From Amycolatopsis tucumanensis (GTDB lineage Bacteria > Actinomycetota > Actinomycetes > Mycobacteriales > Pseudonocardiaceae), in the NCBI RefSeq assembly GCF_021654135.1, contig NZ_JAKGSD010000059.1:1-50371 (forward strand): a stretch of 50,371 bases of DNA. The letters run 5' to 3'. The translations under genes were made by a program, and so were the position numbers. Under the pieces are notes generated by a model. The model made no database searches. It was not told the DNA's origin and saw only the letters and a list, made by a program, of their open reading frames with translations. Below, piece after piece: positions 7,432-15,523 of the stretch; positions within the stretch are counted from its first letter, which is position 1, and the number at the start of each line of letters is the position of its first letter.

Positions 7432-8582
7432 CGCCGGTCCAGCAGGATCAGCGGCACGGCGGCCGCGGCGAGCGCGGCGCCGATCAGGCAGACCGAGGTG
7501 AGCGGGGCGCCTCGCGTGAGCGCGGCCGCGGCCAGCGCCGGGGTGATGCTGATCCCCAGCTGGAACGCCGAGACGGTGGTGGCGCCGGCGAGGGTCGGCG
7601 CGCCGGCCGCGACGGTGAAGACGCGTCCGTAGATGGCCGGGTTCAGCACGAACGCCGCCACGCCGAGCAGGAAGACCAGCGGCACCACCGCCCAGCCGTG
7701 CCCGACCGCGGCGGCCATCGCCACCGAGAGCACCACGATCGCGCCGGCGCCGGTCAGCAGAGCCAGGTGCGGGCGGCGGTCGGACACCCGACCGCCGATC
7801 GACAGCCCGGCGAACGCCCCGATGCCGAACAGCGCGAGGATCGCCGGGACCCACACCTCGGGCACGGTGAGCATGGCCGCCAGGTAGTTGAACGTGATCA
7901 TGTAGGCGGCCGTGGTCAGGATCGTGATCGCGAACAGGCCCCACAGCGCCGGTTTCCGCATGGTGGCGAGTTCACCCGGGACGCTGGGCCTGCTCGCGTG
8001 GTTCGGCGTGGCGGGGATGCCGAGCAGGCACCCGGCGATCCCGGCCACCGTCAGGGCCACCACCGCCCAGAACCCGCCGCGCCAGTCGGTGAAGTGGCTG
8101 AGCAGCGTGCCCGCGGGCCCGCCGGCGACCATCGCCACGCTGAGCCCGCTCACCACGACGCCGGAGGCCCTGGCTTTCCGGTCGGGGGTCACGAGGCTGA
8201 TCGCGGTCACCGACGCGACCGCGAAGAAGCCGGCGTAGGCGATGCCGGCGACCACGCGCGTGACCACCAGGACGGGGTAGTCGCCGAGCAGCCCGGCGGC
8301 GATGCTCGCGGCGAAGACACCCTGCGCCACCACCAGCGTCGTGCGGCGCGGCCAGCGCAGGCTGAGCACCGCGAACGGCGGCCCGCCGAGCACCACACCG
8401 AGCGCGAACGCGGTGATCAGGAACCCGGCCGAGGACAACGTGACGTCCAGGTCCGCGGCGACCGCCGGCAGCACCCCGGCCAGCAGGAACTCCGCCGTGC
8501 CCATCGCGAACAGGCTGAAGCCGAGCAGGTACACCCCTGCGGGCAGGCGGTTCCGGGTCCGCCTGCCGACCAACATCTCCAT
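7428..8582 (-). CDS. MFS efflux transporter, DHA1 type
   Basis: A 384-residue major facilitator with about twelve hydrophobic segments. The N-terminal FAMGTAEFLLAGVLP motif is that of the DHA1 drug:proton antiporters of the chloramphenicol/arabinose-efflux type (Cmx-like). RWPRR between helices 2 and 3 and SDRRPH later fit the loop motifs. The ATG at 8582 has GGAGGTGAT four bases upstream; longer frames are antisense to the cupin regulator. The gene is divergent from that regulator with 90 bases between, the usual arrangement for a pump under its local repressor. Substrate cannot be inferred. Confidence 0.93.
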   Translation of the reverse strand: MEMLVGRRTRNRLPAGVYLLGFSLFAMGTAEFLLAGVLPAVAADLDVTLSSAGFLITAFALGVVLGGPPFAVLSLRWPRRTTLVVAQGVFAASIAAGLLGDYPVLVVTRVVAGIAYAGFFAVASVTAISLVTPDRKARASGVVVSGLSVAMVAGGPAGTLLSHFTDWRGGFWAVVALTVAGIAGCLLGIPATPNHASRPSVPGELATMRKPALWGLFAITILTTAAYMITFNYLAAMLTVPEVWVPAILALFGIGAFAGLSIGGRVSDRRPHLALLTGAGAIVVLSVAMAAAVGHGWAVVPLVFLLGVAAFVLNPAIYGRVFTVAAGAPTLAGATTVSAFQLGISITPALAAAALTRGAPLTSVCLIGAALAAAAVPLILLDRR

Positions 8583-8672
8583 TCGGATCACCTCCACCGC
8601 GAGGATCCGGAGATCCGCCCGGCTCCGACAACAGACGTTGCCGAAACCGGGACGCACTGGTTCACTGCGCCC

Positions 8673-9254
8673 GTGGAGTCGCAACCGACCGTCGGCGCCG
8701 TCATCGAGCAGATCGCTCCCCGGCTGCGGCGCGCCCGTGAGCGGAAGAACGTCAGCCTGACCGCGCTGGCGCGCGCCACCGGCATCTCGACGAGCACGTT
8801 GTCGCGGCTGGAGTCGGGTCAGCGCAAACCGAGCCTGGAGTTGCTCCTGCCGGTCACCGCCGCGCTGGGGGTGCCGCTCGACGAGATCGTCGCCGCGCCC
8901 CGGATCGTCGACCCGCGGGTGCCCCAAGAGCCGACGCGGAAGGACGGCAGGGTGCTGATCCCGCTGTCCCGGCAGCAGACCGAACCGCGGGCGTACAAGA
9001 TGATCATCCCGGCGCACGACGAGGAGCCGCACCTGCGCACCCACGCGGGCCACGAGTGGCTGTACGTGCTGCGTGGACGGCTCCGCGTGCAACTGGGCGG
9101 CCAGGACTTCGTGATGGACGCCGGGGAGGCCGCCGAGTTCGACTGCCAGATCCCGCACTGGTTCGGCGCGGCCGGCCGGGGTGCCGTGGAGGTGCTGAGC
9201 CTGTTCGGCAAGCAGGGTGAGCGCATCCACCTGCGCACGCGGGCGCGCGGCTGA
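8673..9254 (+). CDS. XRE-family regulator with C-terminal cupin
   Basis: A 193-residue regulator. Residues ~10-65 form a Cro/C1 helix-turn-helix (SLTALARATGISTSTLSRLE, then SGQRKPSLELLLP). Residues ~105-185 form a cupin_2 barrel with the HAGHEWLYVLRGRL and GEAAEFDCQIPHWF motifs. Such proteins bind a small ligand in the cupin and repress adjacent metabolic or efflux genes. The GTG at 8673 follows a short leader. Its divergent position suggests it controls the MFS pump and itself. Confidence 0.92.
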   Translation: MESQPTVGAVIEQIAPRLRRARERKNVSLTALARATGISTSTLSRLESGQRKPSLELLLPVTAALGVPLDEIVAAPRIVDPRVPQEPTRKDGRVLIPLSRQQTEPRAYKMIIPAHDEEPHLRTHAGHEWLYVLRGRLRVQLGGQDFVMDAGEAAEFDCQIPHWFGAAGRGAVEVLSLFGKQGERIHLRTRARG

Positions 9255-9262
9255 CGGTTAGC

Positions 9263-9391
9263 GGCGGGGTGTCCCGGTCGACCCACACCGTGACGGTGCG
9301 CGGAGGGCGCGATGGCGCGCCAGGCGCGCCGCTGGCGGTCAGGCCGGCGTGTCCCGCTCGAGCCAGACCGTCACCGTGGGCGGACGGCGCG
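9263..9391. repeat. Near-duplicate of the PASTA gene 3' end
   Basis: Positions 9263-9311 align with 9343-9391 at an offset of 80 bases, with about 40 of 49 identical. On the minus strand both encode a PPTVTVWLERDTP-like tail, but 80 is not a multiple of three, so the copies lie in different frames. The second copy may be a duplication scar downstream of the PASTA gene. Confidence 0.6.
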
Positions 9392-9567
9392 GCGTGCGGG
9401 TCCTGGCGAGCGATGCGTCCGGCGACCGGCGGTGCGCCGGTCACCCCGTCGGTCAGCACCACGCCGGTTTCATCGGCCAGCGCGCGAGCCTGCGGGACCG
9501 ACAGCCCCACGAACTCCGGGACCGGCCACTCGGGCTGGTAGTTCAGGTTCCGCGACGCCCCGCCCAT
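9339..9567 (-). pseudogene. Small PASTA-domain protein, apparent frameshift
   Basis: From the ATG at 9567 the frame reads a PASTA-like core (VPEFVGLSVPQARALADETG, then GRIARQDP). PASTA domains bind peptidoglycan-type ligands or serve as small surface modules. After RIARQDP the frame becomes unlike PASTA, while the adjacent frame supplies the expected ending PPTVTVWLERDTPA and a stop at 9339. One extra base near 9395-9405 (CCCGCACG) explains this and restores a 75-residue protein. Uncorrected, the frame runs on for 187 residues antisense to the cupin gene. It is either a sequencing error or a real inactivation. Confidence 0.55.
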
Positions 9568-9576
9568 CCGGCGATG

Positions 9577-9800
9577 CTAACGGCGCAGCCGCAAAGCCAG
9601 CGTCGGGCAGAGGCGGGCCGCTCGTTCGGCGTGTGGGACCAGTCCGGGCGGCACCTCGGGCTCCCGGGTGGGCGGCACCGGGTAGCCCCACGGGTCCCGG
9701 TCCAGCGCGCCAGCGCCGTGCGCGAGGTCCGCGTCCCGGTCGGCCAGCGCGGGAAACCCCGTTGCGGCGCGCGCTCGCCCCGCCAGGTAGGCCCTATCCG
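9577..9800 (-). pseudogene. Ferredoxin-like C-terminal remnant
   Basis: In one minus frame ending at 9577 the sequence reads DRDPWGYPVPPTREPEVPPG followed by HAERAARLCPTLALRLRR and a stop. This resembles the last third of small actinobacterial ferredoxins (acidic GYP turn, VPP, AA..CP..AL). No cluster-binding CxxCxxC motif and no credible start can be found upstream before the DUF5666-like gene. I see nothing else in the 415 bases between the PASTA gene and 9983. Low confidence. Confidence 0.3.
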
Positions 9801-9982
9801 CGCCGCCGTCCGTGGGACGACAAGTCCCCGCCGCGGAGCGCGGGCACCGTAGCGCTGTCCGAAGTGGACTCCGCCGTCGCCGACGCCTCGTGCACCGTGC
9901 CCGCGACCGCGGTCACCCGGCGGCGGCAAGGCCGAGCGTCAGCCAGCCGGCCCGCCGCGCGCCGCTCTCCCTCGCGCCCACG

Positions 9983-10555
9983 TCAGTTCGAGCCCGACGT
10001 GCTGTCGTCGCGGCGCGGCAGCACGCCCTGCTGACCGCCCGGGCCGCCCGGGCCTGCCATAGCAGTGCCCTCGGTCAGCGTGTCGGCGGTCGCGGCGTCG
10101 CCGGACACCGATGCGACGACCGTGACCGTGTCGCCGGTGGCGATGCTGCTCAGGTCGGCGTTGTCGCCGACCGCGGTGTCGCTGTCGATCGTGTAGGTCT
10201 TGGTGTAGCCGTCGTCGCTTCTGGCGGTCAGCGACGTCGCGCTGACCTCGGTCACGGTGCCGATCTGCATCAGCTCGGTGGTGTACCCGCCGTTGCCGTC
10301 GGAGACGACGTACTCGCCGTGCAGCGCGTTCACCATCGCGCTCGGCGAAGCGCCGCCGGGCACCCCCATGCCGCCCTGGCCCATCGCCGACGAATCGGTC
10401 GAACCGCTCGCCGCGTAGATCGCCACGCCACCCGCGCCCGCGACGCCGACCGCGATGGCGACCGCGGCCACGGTCTTGCGCGCGGACCACTTCCGCGGCG
10501 GCTGCTGCGCGCCCCATTCCTGGGACTGCGGGGCGGTCTGCTGTTCCGTGGTCAT
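9983..10555 (-). CDS. Membrane-anchored DUF5666-like protein
   Basis: A 190-residue protein: a polar N-terminus with RKWSARK, one membrane segment at about 29-48, a Ser/Gly/Met-rich linker, then a small beta-rich domain with the repeated pattern GTVTEVSATSLTARSDDG and TGDTVTVVASVSGD, as in DUF5666-type OB-like domains. It is probably exposed outside the membrane. The ATG at 10555 has AGAGG upstream. The gene faces the histidine kinase across 156 bases that carry phased CACAG arrays for both directions, so it is likely a target of the kinase's partner regulator. Function unknown. Confidence 0.88.
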   Translation of the reverse strand: MTTEQQTAPQSQEWGAQQPPRKWSARKTVAAVAIAVGVAGAGGVAIYAASGSTDSSAMGQGGMGVPGGASPSAMVNALHGEYVVSDGNGGYTTELMQIGTVTEVSATSLTARSDDGYTKTYTIDSDTAVGDNADLSSIATGDTVTVVASVSGDAATADTLTEGTAMAGPGGPGGQQGVLPRRDDSTSGSN

Positions 10556-10603
10556 CGTGGGTTCCTCTCGCCGGTGCGTCGAGGACCAGCTTCGGCGGCT
10601 CCG

Positions 10604-10641
10604 CTGTGGACCGACTGTGGGACGGGTGAAGGATTCCTGTG
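10604..10641 (-). promoter_or_regulatory. Phased CACAG array upstream of the DUF5666-like gene
   Basis: On the minus strand CACAG occurs at 10637-10641, 10615-10619 and 10604-10608, with a weaker TTCAC at 10626-10630. Starts are exactly 11 bases apart over four sites. Direct repeats at one helical turn are the pattern bound by PhoP/OmpR-class response regulators. Confidence 0.6.
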
Positions 10642-10651
10642 CCCGGACGGA

Positions 10652-10678
10652 CACAGCCGCCTCACAGGGACGGCACAA
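10652..10678 (+). promoter_or_regulatory. Phased CACAG array upstream of the histidine kinase
   Basis: CACAG at 10652-10656, CACAG at 10663-10667 and CACAA at 10674-10678 are exactly 11 bases apart, 34 bases upstream of the kinase ATG. The same CACAG-CACAG-CACAA spacing recurs before the first GT39 gene. Confidence 0.6.
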
Positions 10679-10711
10679 GCACCACACACGAACCCGACGG
10701 ATCGTCGTGGC

Positions 10712-12226
10712 ATGCACCTGCCCCACCGGCGGGCCGGGACGCGACCGCGGCGCGTCCGCCCGCTGCGGACCAAGCTGATCGCGGCGCTCGTCGCGCTGCT
10801 CGCCGTGGTGTGCCTGGTGGTGGGCGTGATCAGCGAGTTCGCGCTGAGCAGGTTCCTCACCCAGCAGGTCGACACGCAGGTGCGGGACGCGGTCGAGCGG
10901 ACCCGGCACTTCGACGGGCCCGCCGGGAACGATCCGCTGCACATCCCGGGCACCGCGGAAGGCACGCTGTACGCGCAGCTCTCCGGCGGCCGGGTGCTCG
11001 AAGCGGCCACGCTCGCCCCCATCCCGGGCTCGCCGGAGAACGAGGCGCAGGCGCTGCCCGCCGCCGACGCCGCGGCCCTGCCGGCGATCCCGGTCGACGG
11101 CCACGCCCACACGATCTCGCTGTCCAGCGGCGACTACCGGGTCATCGCGACCATCGACGACGGGGTCGTGCTGGTCCTCGGCCTGCCGATGAACCAGGCG
11201 GAGGACACGCTGCTCACCGTCGGGATCATCCTCGCCGCGGTCGCCGCGATCGCCGTGCTGGGCGCGGGGTTCGTCGGGGCGTTCGTCGTGCGCCGGACCC
11301 TGCGCCCGCTGGACCGCGTGGCCGCGGCGGCGTCCAAGGTGACCGAGCTGCCGCTGGACCGCCGCGACGTCGCGTTGTCGGTGCGCGTCCCGGTCACCGA
11401 CACCGACCCCTCCACCGAGGTCGGTCAGGTCGGCTACGCGCTGAACCGGATGCTCGTGCACATCGACAACGCCCTCGACGCCCGCGCGAACAGCGAGATG
11501 CGGGTGCGCCAGTTCGTCGCGGACGCCAGCCACGAGCTGCGCACGCCGCTCGCCGCGATCCGCGGGTACGCCGAGCTGGCCCGGCGCAGCGGCGGCCGCG
11601 TGCCGCCGGAAATCGCGCACGCGATGAGCCGCGTCGAATCCGAGGCCGACCGCATGACGACGCTGGTCGACGACCTGCTGCTGCTCGCCCGGTTGGACGC
11701 GGGACGCCCGCTCGACGCCGGCGAGGTCGACCTGACCCGCCTGGTCGCCGACGCCGTCGGCGACGCGCACATCACCGGGCCGGGGCACCGGTGGCGGCTC
11801 GAACTGCCGCCCGACCCGGTCGTGGTGACCGGCGACGCGCAGCGCCTGCACCAGGTGCTCGGCAACCTGCTCGCCAACGGCCGCACGCACACCCCGCCCG
11901 GCACGACGGTGACCACGCGGCTGACCGTGTCGGCGGACGGCAGCGCGGTCCTGACCGTCACCGACGACGGCCCCGGCATCGCGCCGGACCTGCTGCCACA
12001 CGTGTTCGAACGCTTCGCACGCGGCGACTCGTCACGCTCCCGCGCGGCAGGCAGCACCGGTCTCGGCATGGCCATCGTCGCCGCGGTGGTGCACGCGCAC
12101 CACGGCACGGTCGGCGTGCACAGCAGACCCGGCCGCACCGAGTTCGAGGTGCGGCTGCCGCGCACAGGTTCCGCACAGGAACGCCACAAGACCGGCCAAG
12201 CTCGCGCGGTCACAGTGAACTCATGA
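10712..12226 (+). CDS. Sensor histidine kinase (HAMP/HisKA/HATPase), no adjacent regulator
   Basis: A 504-residue membrane sensor. Two membrane segments (~21-43 and ~168-190) bracket an extracytoplasmic domain of about 125 residues. A HAMP linker follows (RRTLRPLDRVAAAASKVTEL), then the HisKA site DASHELRTPLAAIRGY with the phospho-accepting His274, then a HATPase domain with N-box NLLANGRTHTPPG and G-boxes DDGPGI and STGLGMAI. It resembles MprB/TrcS-type OmpR-class kinases. No response regulator is encoded in the window. Its stop overlaps the next ATG (ATGA), so it is coupled to the GT39 gene. The start ATG at 10712 has only a weak ribosome site. Confidence 0.94.
   Translation: MHLPHRRAGTRPRRVRPLRTKLIAALVALLAVVCLVVGVISEFALSRFLTQQVDTQVRDAVERTRHFDGPAGNDPLHIPGTAEGTLYAQLSGGRVLEAATLAPIPGSPENEAQALPAADAAALPAIPVDGHAHTISLSSGDYRVIATIDDGVVLVLGLPMNQAEDTLLTVGIILAAVAAIAVLGAGFVGAFVVRRTLRPLDRVAAAASKVTELPLDRRDVALSVRVPVTDTDPSTEVGQVGYALNRMLVHIDNALDARANSEMRVRQFVADASHELRTPLAAIRGYAELARRSGGRVPPEIAHAMSRVESEADRMTTLVDDLLLLARLDAGRPLDAGEVDLTRLVADAVGDAHITGPGHRWRLELPPDPVVVTGDAQRLHQVLGNLLANGRTHTPPGTTVTTRLTVSADGSAVLTVTDDGPGIAPDLLPHVFERFARGDSSRSRAAGSTGLGMAIVAAVVHAHHGTVGVHSRPGRTEFEVRLPRTGSAQERHKTGQARAVTVNS
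12163..12189 (+). promoter_or_regulatory. Phased CACAG array at the end of the kinase gene
   Basis: CACAG at 12163-12167, CACAG at 12174-12178 and CACAA at 12185-12189 repeat the order and 11-base spacing of the array at 10652. It lies inside the kinase's last codons, 33 bases upstream of the GT39 ATG, suggesting an internal regulated promoter. Confidence 0.6.
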
Positions 12227-14109
12227 CGGCCCTCGCCGAGCGCGGCTCCGCGCCCTCGACCCCCGAACCCGCCGATCCGCACCCGTCCCGTCCGGGGTGG
12301 GTGCGCCCGGCGTTGGGCGGGCTGCTGATCGCCACCGCCGTGCTCTACCTGTGGGGGCTGAGCGCGTCCGGCTGGGCCAACGCGTTCTACTCGGCCGCCG
12401 CGCAGGCCGGCGGGGAGAGCTGGAAGGCGTGGTTCTTCGGCTCCAGCGACGCCGCGAACGCGATCACCGTCGACAAGACACCCGCCGCTCTGTGGGTGAT
12501 GGGCCTGTCGGTGCGGCTGTTCGGGCTCAGTTCGTGGAGCATCCTCGTGCCGCAGGCGCTGATGGGCGTCGGCTCGGCATGGGCGCTGTTCGCGACCGTG
12601 CGCCGCGTCTCCGGGCCGACGGCGGGCCTGCTGGCCGGCGCGGTGCTCGCGCTGACCCCGGTGGCGGCGCTGATGTTCCGCTTCAACAACCCGGACGCGT
12701 TGCTGGTCCTGCTGCTCGTGCTCGGCGCGTACTGCGTGACGCGGGCGCTGGAGAAGGCGTCCCCGAAGTGGCTCGCGCTGGCCGGGGTCGCGGTCGGGTT
12801 CGGTTTCCTGGCGAAGATGCTGCAGGCGTTCCTGGTGCTCCCGGCGTTCGCGATCGCCTACCTCGTCGCCGCGCCCGCCCCGCTGGGCAAGCGGCTGCTG
12901 CACCTGCTCGGCGCGCTGGGCGCGGTGGTCGTCTCGGCGGGCTGGTACCTCGCGGTCGTCGAGCTGTGGCCGGCGGACTCGCGGCCGTTCATCGGCGGGT
13001 CGCAGAGCAACAGCATCCTCGAACTGACCCTCGGCTACAACGGCGTCGGCCGGATCACCGGCGACGAGGTCGGCAGCCTCGGCGGCGCGCAGAGCAGCGG
13101 CAGCTGGGCGCGGCTGTTCGGCAGCGAGATGGCGGGCGGGATCGCCTGGCTGCTGCCCGCCGCCGCGATCGCCGTCGGCGCGCTCGCGTGGCTGACCTGG
13201 CGCGCGCCGCGCACCGACCGGACCCGCGCCGCGACGATCCTGTGGGGCGGCTGGCTGGTCGTCACCGGCGGCGTGTTCAGCTTCATGAGCGGGATCATCC
13301 ACCCCTACTACACGGTCGCGCTGGCCCCGGCGGTCGCCGCGCTCGTCGGCACCGGCGCCGTGCGGCTGTGGCGGGCGCGGACGCACCCGATCGCGTCCGG
13401 GTTGCTGTCCAGCGGGGTCGTGCTCACCGCGCTGACCGCGTACCTGTTGCTGACGCGGGAATCCACCTGGCTGCCCTGGCTGAAGTACGTGGTGCTGCTG
13501 CTCGGGCTGGCCGCCGCGGTGCTGGTGCTGGTGTCCGACCGGCTGCCGCGCGCCGGTGCCCGCGGGGTCGCGGTGCTGGCCCTGATCGCCTCGCTCCTCG
13601 GGTCCGGCGCGTACACGGTGGCGACCGCCGCCACGCCGCACTCCGGCGCGATCCCCTCGGCCGGGCCGAGCAGCGGCGGGTTCGGCGGCTTCGGCGGCCA
13701 GGGCGGCCCGCCCGGTGGTGGTCTGCGCGGCGGGATGCGCGGCGGCGTCGGCAGCCTGCTCACCACCACGGCACCGAGCGCGGAGATGACCGCGCTGCTG
13801 CAGGCCGACGCGGAGAACTACACGTGGGTCGCGGCCACCGTCGGCTCCAACCCGGCCGCGAGCTACCAGCTGGCGTCCGGCTTCCCGGTGATGGCGCTGG
13901 GCGGGTTCAACGGCACCGACCCGTCCCCGACGCTGGCGCAGTTCCAGCAGTACGTGGCGGACGGGCGGATCCACTACTTCATCGGCGAGCCGACCGAGAT
14001 CAACAGCACCGGCGGCAGCGACTCGGCCGAGGAGATCGCCGAGTGGGTCGCCGCGAACCACAGCGCGACCACTGTGGACGGTGTAACCGTGTACGACCTG
14101 ACTTCCTAG
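12223..14109 (+). CDS. GT39-type membrane glycosyltransferase (ArnT/YkcB-like), copy 1
   Basis: A 628-residue integral membrane transferase of the dolichyl-phosphate-mannose/ArnT superfamily, which moves a sugar from a polyprenyl-phosphate donor to an extracytoplasmic acceptor. The catalytic loop is ITVDKTPAALW at ~85-95, followed by ALTPVAALMFRFNNPDALL and about ten more helices. A Gly-rich linker (FGGFGGQGGPPGGG) at ~487-502 leads to an extracytoplasmic C-terminal domain typical of YkcA/B-like proteins. The ATG overlaps the kinase stop. It is about 60% similar by eye to the copy at 15524. The sugar and acceptor are unknown; its partner is probably the GT2-GtrA protein that makes the lipid-linked donor. 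Confidence 0.93.
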   Translation: MTALAERGSAPSTPEPADPHPSRPGWVRPALGGLLIATAVLYLWGLSASGWANAFYSAAAQAGGESWKAWFFGSSDAANAITVDKTPAALWVMGLSVRLFGLSSWSILVPQALMGVGSAWALFATVRRVSGPTAGLLAGAVLALTPVAALMFRFNNPDALLVLLLVLGAYCVTRALEKASPKWLALAGVAVGFGFLAKMLQAFLVLPAFAIAYLVAAPAPLGKRLLHLLGALGAVVVSAGWYLAVVELWPADSRPFIGGSQSNSILELTLGYNGVGRITGDEVGSLGGAQSSGSWARLFGSEMAGGIAWLLPAAAIAVGALAWLTWRAPRTDRTRAATILWGGWLVVTGGVFSFMSGIIHPYYTVALAPAVAALVGTGAVRLWRARTHPIASGLLSSGVVLTALTAYLLLTRESTWLPWLKYVVLLLGLAAAVLVLVSDRLPRAGARGVAVLALIASLLGSGAYTVATAATPHSGAIPSAGPSSGGFGGFGGQGGPPGGGLRGGMRGGVGSLLTTTAPSAEMTALLQADAENYTWVAATVGSNPAASYQLASGFPVMALGGFNGTDPSPTLAQFQQYVADGRIHYFIGEPTEINSTGGSDSAEEIAEWVAANHSATTVDGVTVYDLTS

Positions 14110-14113
14110 GCGC

Positions 14114-14142
14114 CACAAGAACTTTTCACAGACGGGGCACAG
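14114..14142 (+). promoter_or_regulatory. CACAG array upstream of the GT2-GtrA gene
   Basis: CACAA (14114-14118), CACAG (14127-14131) and CACAG (14138-14142). The last two are 11 bases apart; the first is 13 bases from the second. The array ends 22 bases before the ATG at 14165, in a 55-base intergenic space. Confidence 0.5.
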
Positions 14143-14164
14143 CGGGCCGGCCGATCGTGGAGTC

Positions 14165-15277
14165 ATGACAGTCACGACTCCCGCGGCCGGCCCCGGCACC
14201 ACCCGCATCGACACCCGGACAGCCAACCCGGTTCTCGATGTCGTCATCCCGGTCTACAACGAGGAAACCGACCTGGAGCCGTGCATCCGCCGGCTGCACG
14301 CCCACTTGACCGCCACCCTTCCCTACCGCTTCCGCATCACCGTCGCCGACAACGCGAGCACCGACACCACACTGCAGGTGGCCGAGCGCCTCGCCCGCGA
14401 GTTCGCCGAGGTCGAGGTGCACCACCTGGACCTCAAGGGCCGCGGGCGGGCACTGAACGCCGTCTGGTCCACTTCGGACGCTCCGGTCGTCGCCTACATG
14501 GACGTCGACCTGTCGACCGACCTGGCCGCGCTGGCGCCGCTGGTCGCCCCGCTGATCTCCGGGCACTCGGACGTCGCGATCGGCTCGCGGCTGGCCCGCG
14601 GCGCCCGCGTCGTGCGCGGCCCCAAGCGCGAGTTCATCTCCCGCTGCTACAACCTCGTCCTGCGCGGCGCGCTCGCCGCCAAGTTCTCCGACGCGCAGTG
14701 CGGTTTCAAGGCGATCCGCTCCGACGTGGCCAGGCAGCTGCTGCCGCTGGTCGAGGACACCGGCTGGTTCTTCGACACCGAACTGCTGGTGCTCGCCGAG
14801 CGCGCCGGGCTGCGCATTCACGAGGTGCCGGTGGACTGGGTGGACGATCCGAACTCCTCGGTCGACATCATCGCGACAGCGACCGCCGACCTCAAGGGCG
14901 TGGCCCGGATGCTGCGCGCGTTCACCAAGGGCACGCTGCCGATCAGCGACCTGCGCGCGCAGCTGGGCCGCCACCCGATCGGCGTGTCGGCGCCCGGGGT
15001 GCCGCCGCGGCTGGCCACGCAGCTGGTCCGCTTCGCCGCGATCGGTGTCGGCAGCACGCTCGCCTACCTGGTGCTGTTCCTGCTGCTGCGCCTCGGCATG
15101 GGCGCCCAGCTCGCCAACTTCCTGGCGCTGGGCCTCACCGCCGTCGCCAACACCGCCGCCAACCGCCGGTTCACCTTCGGCGTGCGCGGCGCGAAGGGCG
15201 CGGGGCGGCACCAGTTCGAAGGCCTGATCGTGTTCGGCCTCGGGCTCGTCCTGACCAGCGGCTCGCTCGCCTGCTGA
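14165..15277 (+). CDS. Polyprenyl-phosphate glycosyltransferase (GT2) with GtrA membrane domain, 3' frameshift
   Basis: An N-terminal GT2 domain (~25-255; VIPVYNEETDLEPCI, the DXD-type MDVDLSTD, and a QCGFKA motif) of the dolichyl-phosphate-mannose synthase type makes a polyprenyl-phosphate sugar. A C-terminal GtrA domain (~285 onward) would flip it across the membrane. The frame stops at 15277 after LVLTSGSLAC, inside the third GtrA helix. The adjacent frame continues with the missing last helix and RGWVFHP ending at 15402. A lost base near 15265-15275 is therefore likely, by error or true mutation. It sits between two GT39 genes that would use its product. Confidence 0.9.
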   Translation: MTVTTPAAGPGTTRIDTRTANPVLDVVIPVYNEETDLEPCIRRLHAHLTATLPYRFRITVADNASTDTTLQVAERLAREFAEVEVHHLDLKGRGRALNAVWSTSDAPVVAYMDVDLSTDLAALAPLVAPLISGHSDVAIGSRLARGARVVRGPKREFISRCYNLVLRGALAAKFSDAQCGFKAIRSDVARQLLPLVEDTGWFFDTELLVLAERAGLRIHEVPVDWVDDPNSSVDIIATATADLKGVARMLRAFTKGTLPISDLRAQLGRHPIGVSAPGVPPRLATQLVRFAAIGVGSTLAYLVLFLLLRLGMGAQLANFLALGLTAVANTAANRRFTFGVRGAKGAGRHQFEGLIVFGLGLVLTSGSLAC

Positions 15278-15402
15278 CCGGGCTCACCGCGCCCGGGCTC
15301 GCACTCGAACTGACCGTCCTGGTGCTGGCGAACCTCGCCGCCACCGTCCTCCGATTCGTCCTGCTGCGCGGCTGGGTGTTCCACCCGAGCCGCCAGAGCT
15401 GA
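15255..15402 (+). other. Out-of-frame GtrA tail of the preceding gene
   Basis: This stretch encodes, one frame away from the gene at 14165, the helix LALELTVLVLANLAATVL and the family-typical ending RFVLLRGWVFHPSRQS before a TGA at 15402. Joined to the upstream frame it yields a full-length GtrA domain with a protein of about 412 residues. Confidence 0.75.
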
Positions 15403-15428
15403 CTCCACCGAGAGAAAAGAGAGCCGAG

Positions 15429-15523
15429 ATGACCAGCGTCCTGACCGAGCCGGCCCGCACCGGGCCGCGGCACCGGGCCGGGATCCCGACGGGTCCCCGC
15501 CCGGCGGCCGGATACGCCGGCTC
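15429..15523 (+). other. Likely true 5' end of the second GT39 gene, out of frame
   Basis: The ATG at 15429 has AGAGAG upstream and begins MTSVLTEPARTGPRH, a normal leader for this family, but its frame ends after 61 codons. The frame used by the GT39 body, read back from 15524, is open through RDPDGSPPGGRIRRLLRGP, which also looks genuine. A one-base difference near 15475-15485 (GGGCCGGGATCCC) would join them. Confidence 0.6.

Noticed and set aside
9004..9567. 187-residue intact PASTA protein
   Set aside because: Only the first ~50 residues look like PASTA; the remainder is antisense to the cupin regulator, and the expected ending lies in the adjacent frame.
14066..14078. Recurrent CCACTGTGG/CCACAGTGG-like words (also near 19878, 21797 and 41090) as binding sites
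   Set aside because: They occur singly, inside or between unrelated genes and without phasing; they look like common words in this genome rather than members of the CACAG arrays.
15277..15402. Programmed ribosomal frameshift in the GT2-GtrA gene
   Set aside because: There is no slippery heptamer or obvious stimulatory structure, and a second indel lies 200 bases on; an error or mutation is simpler.
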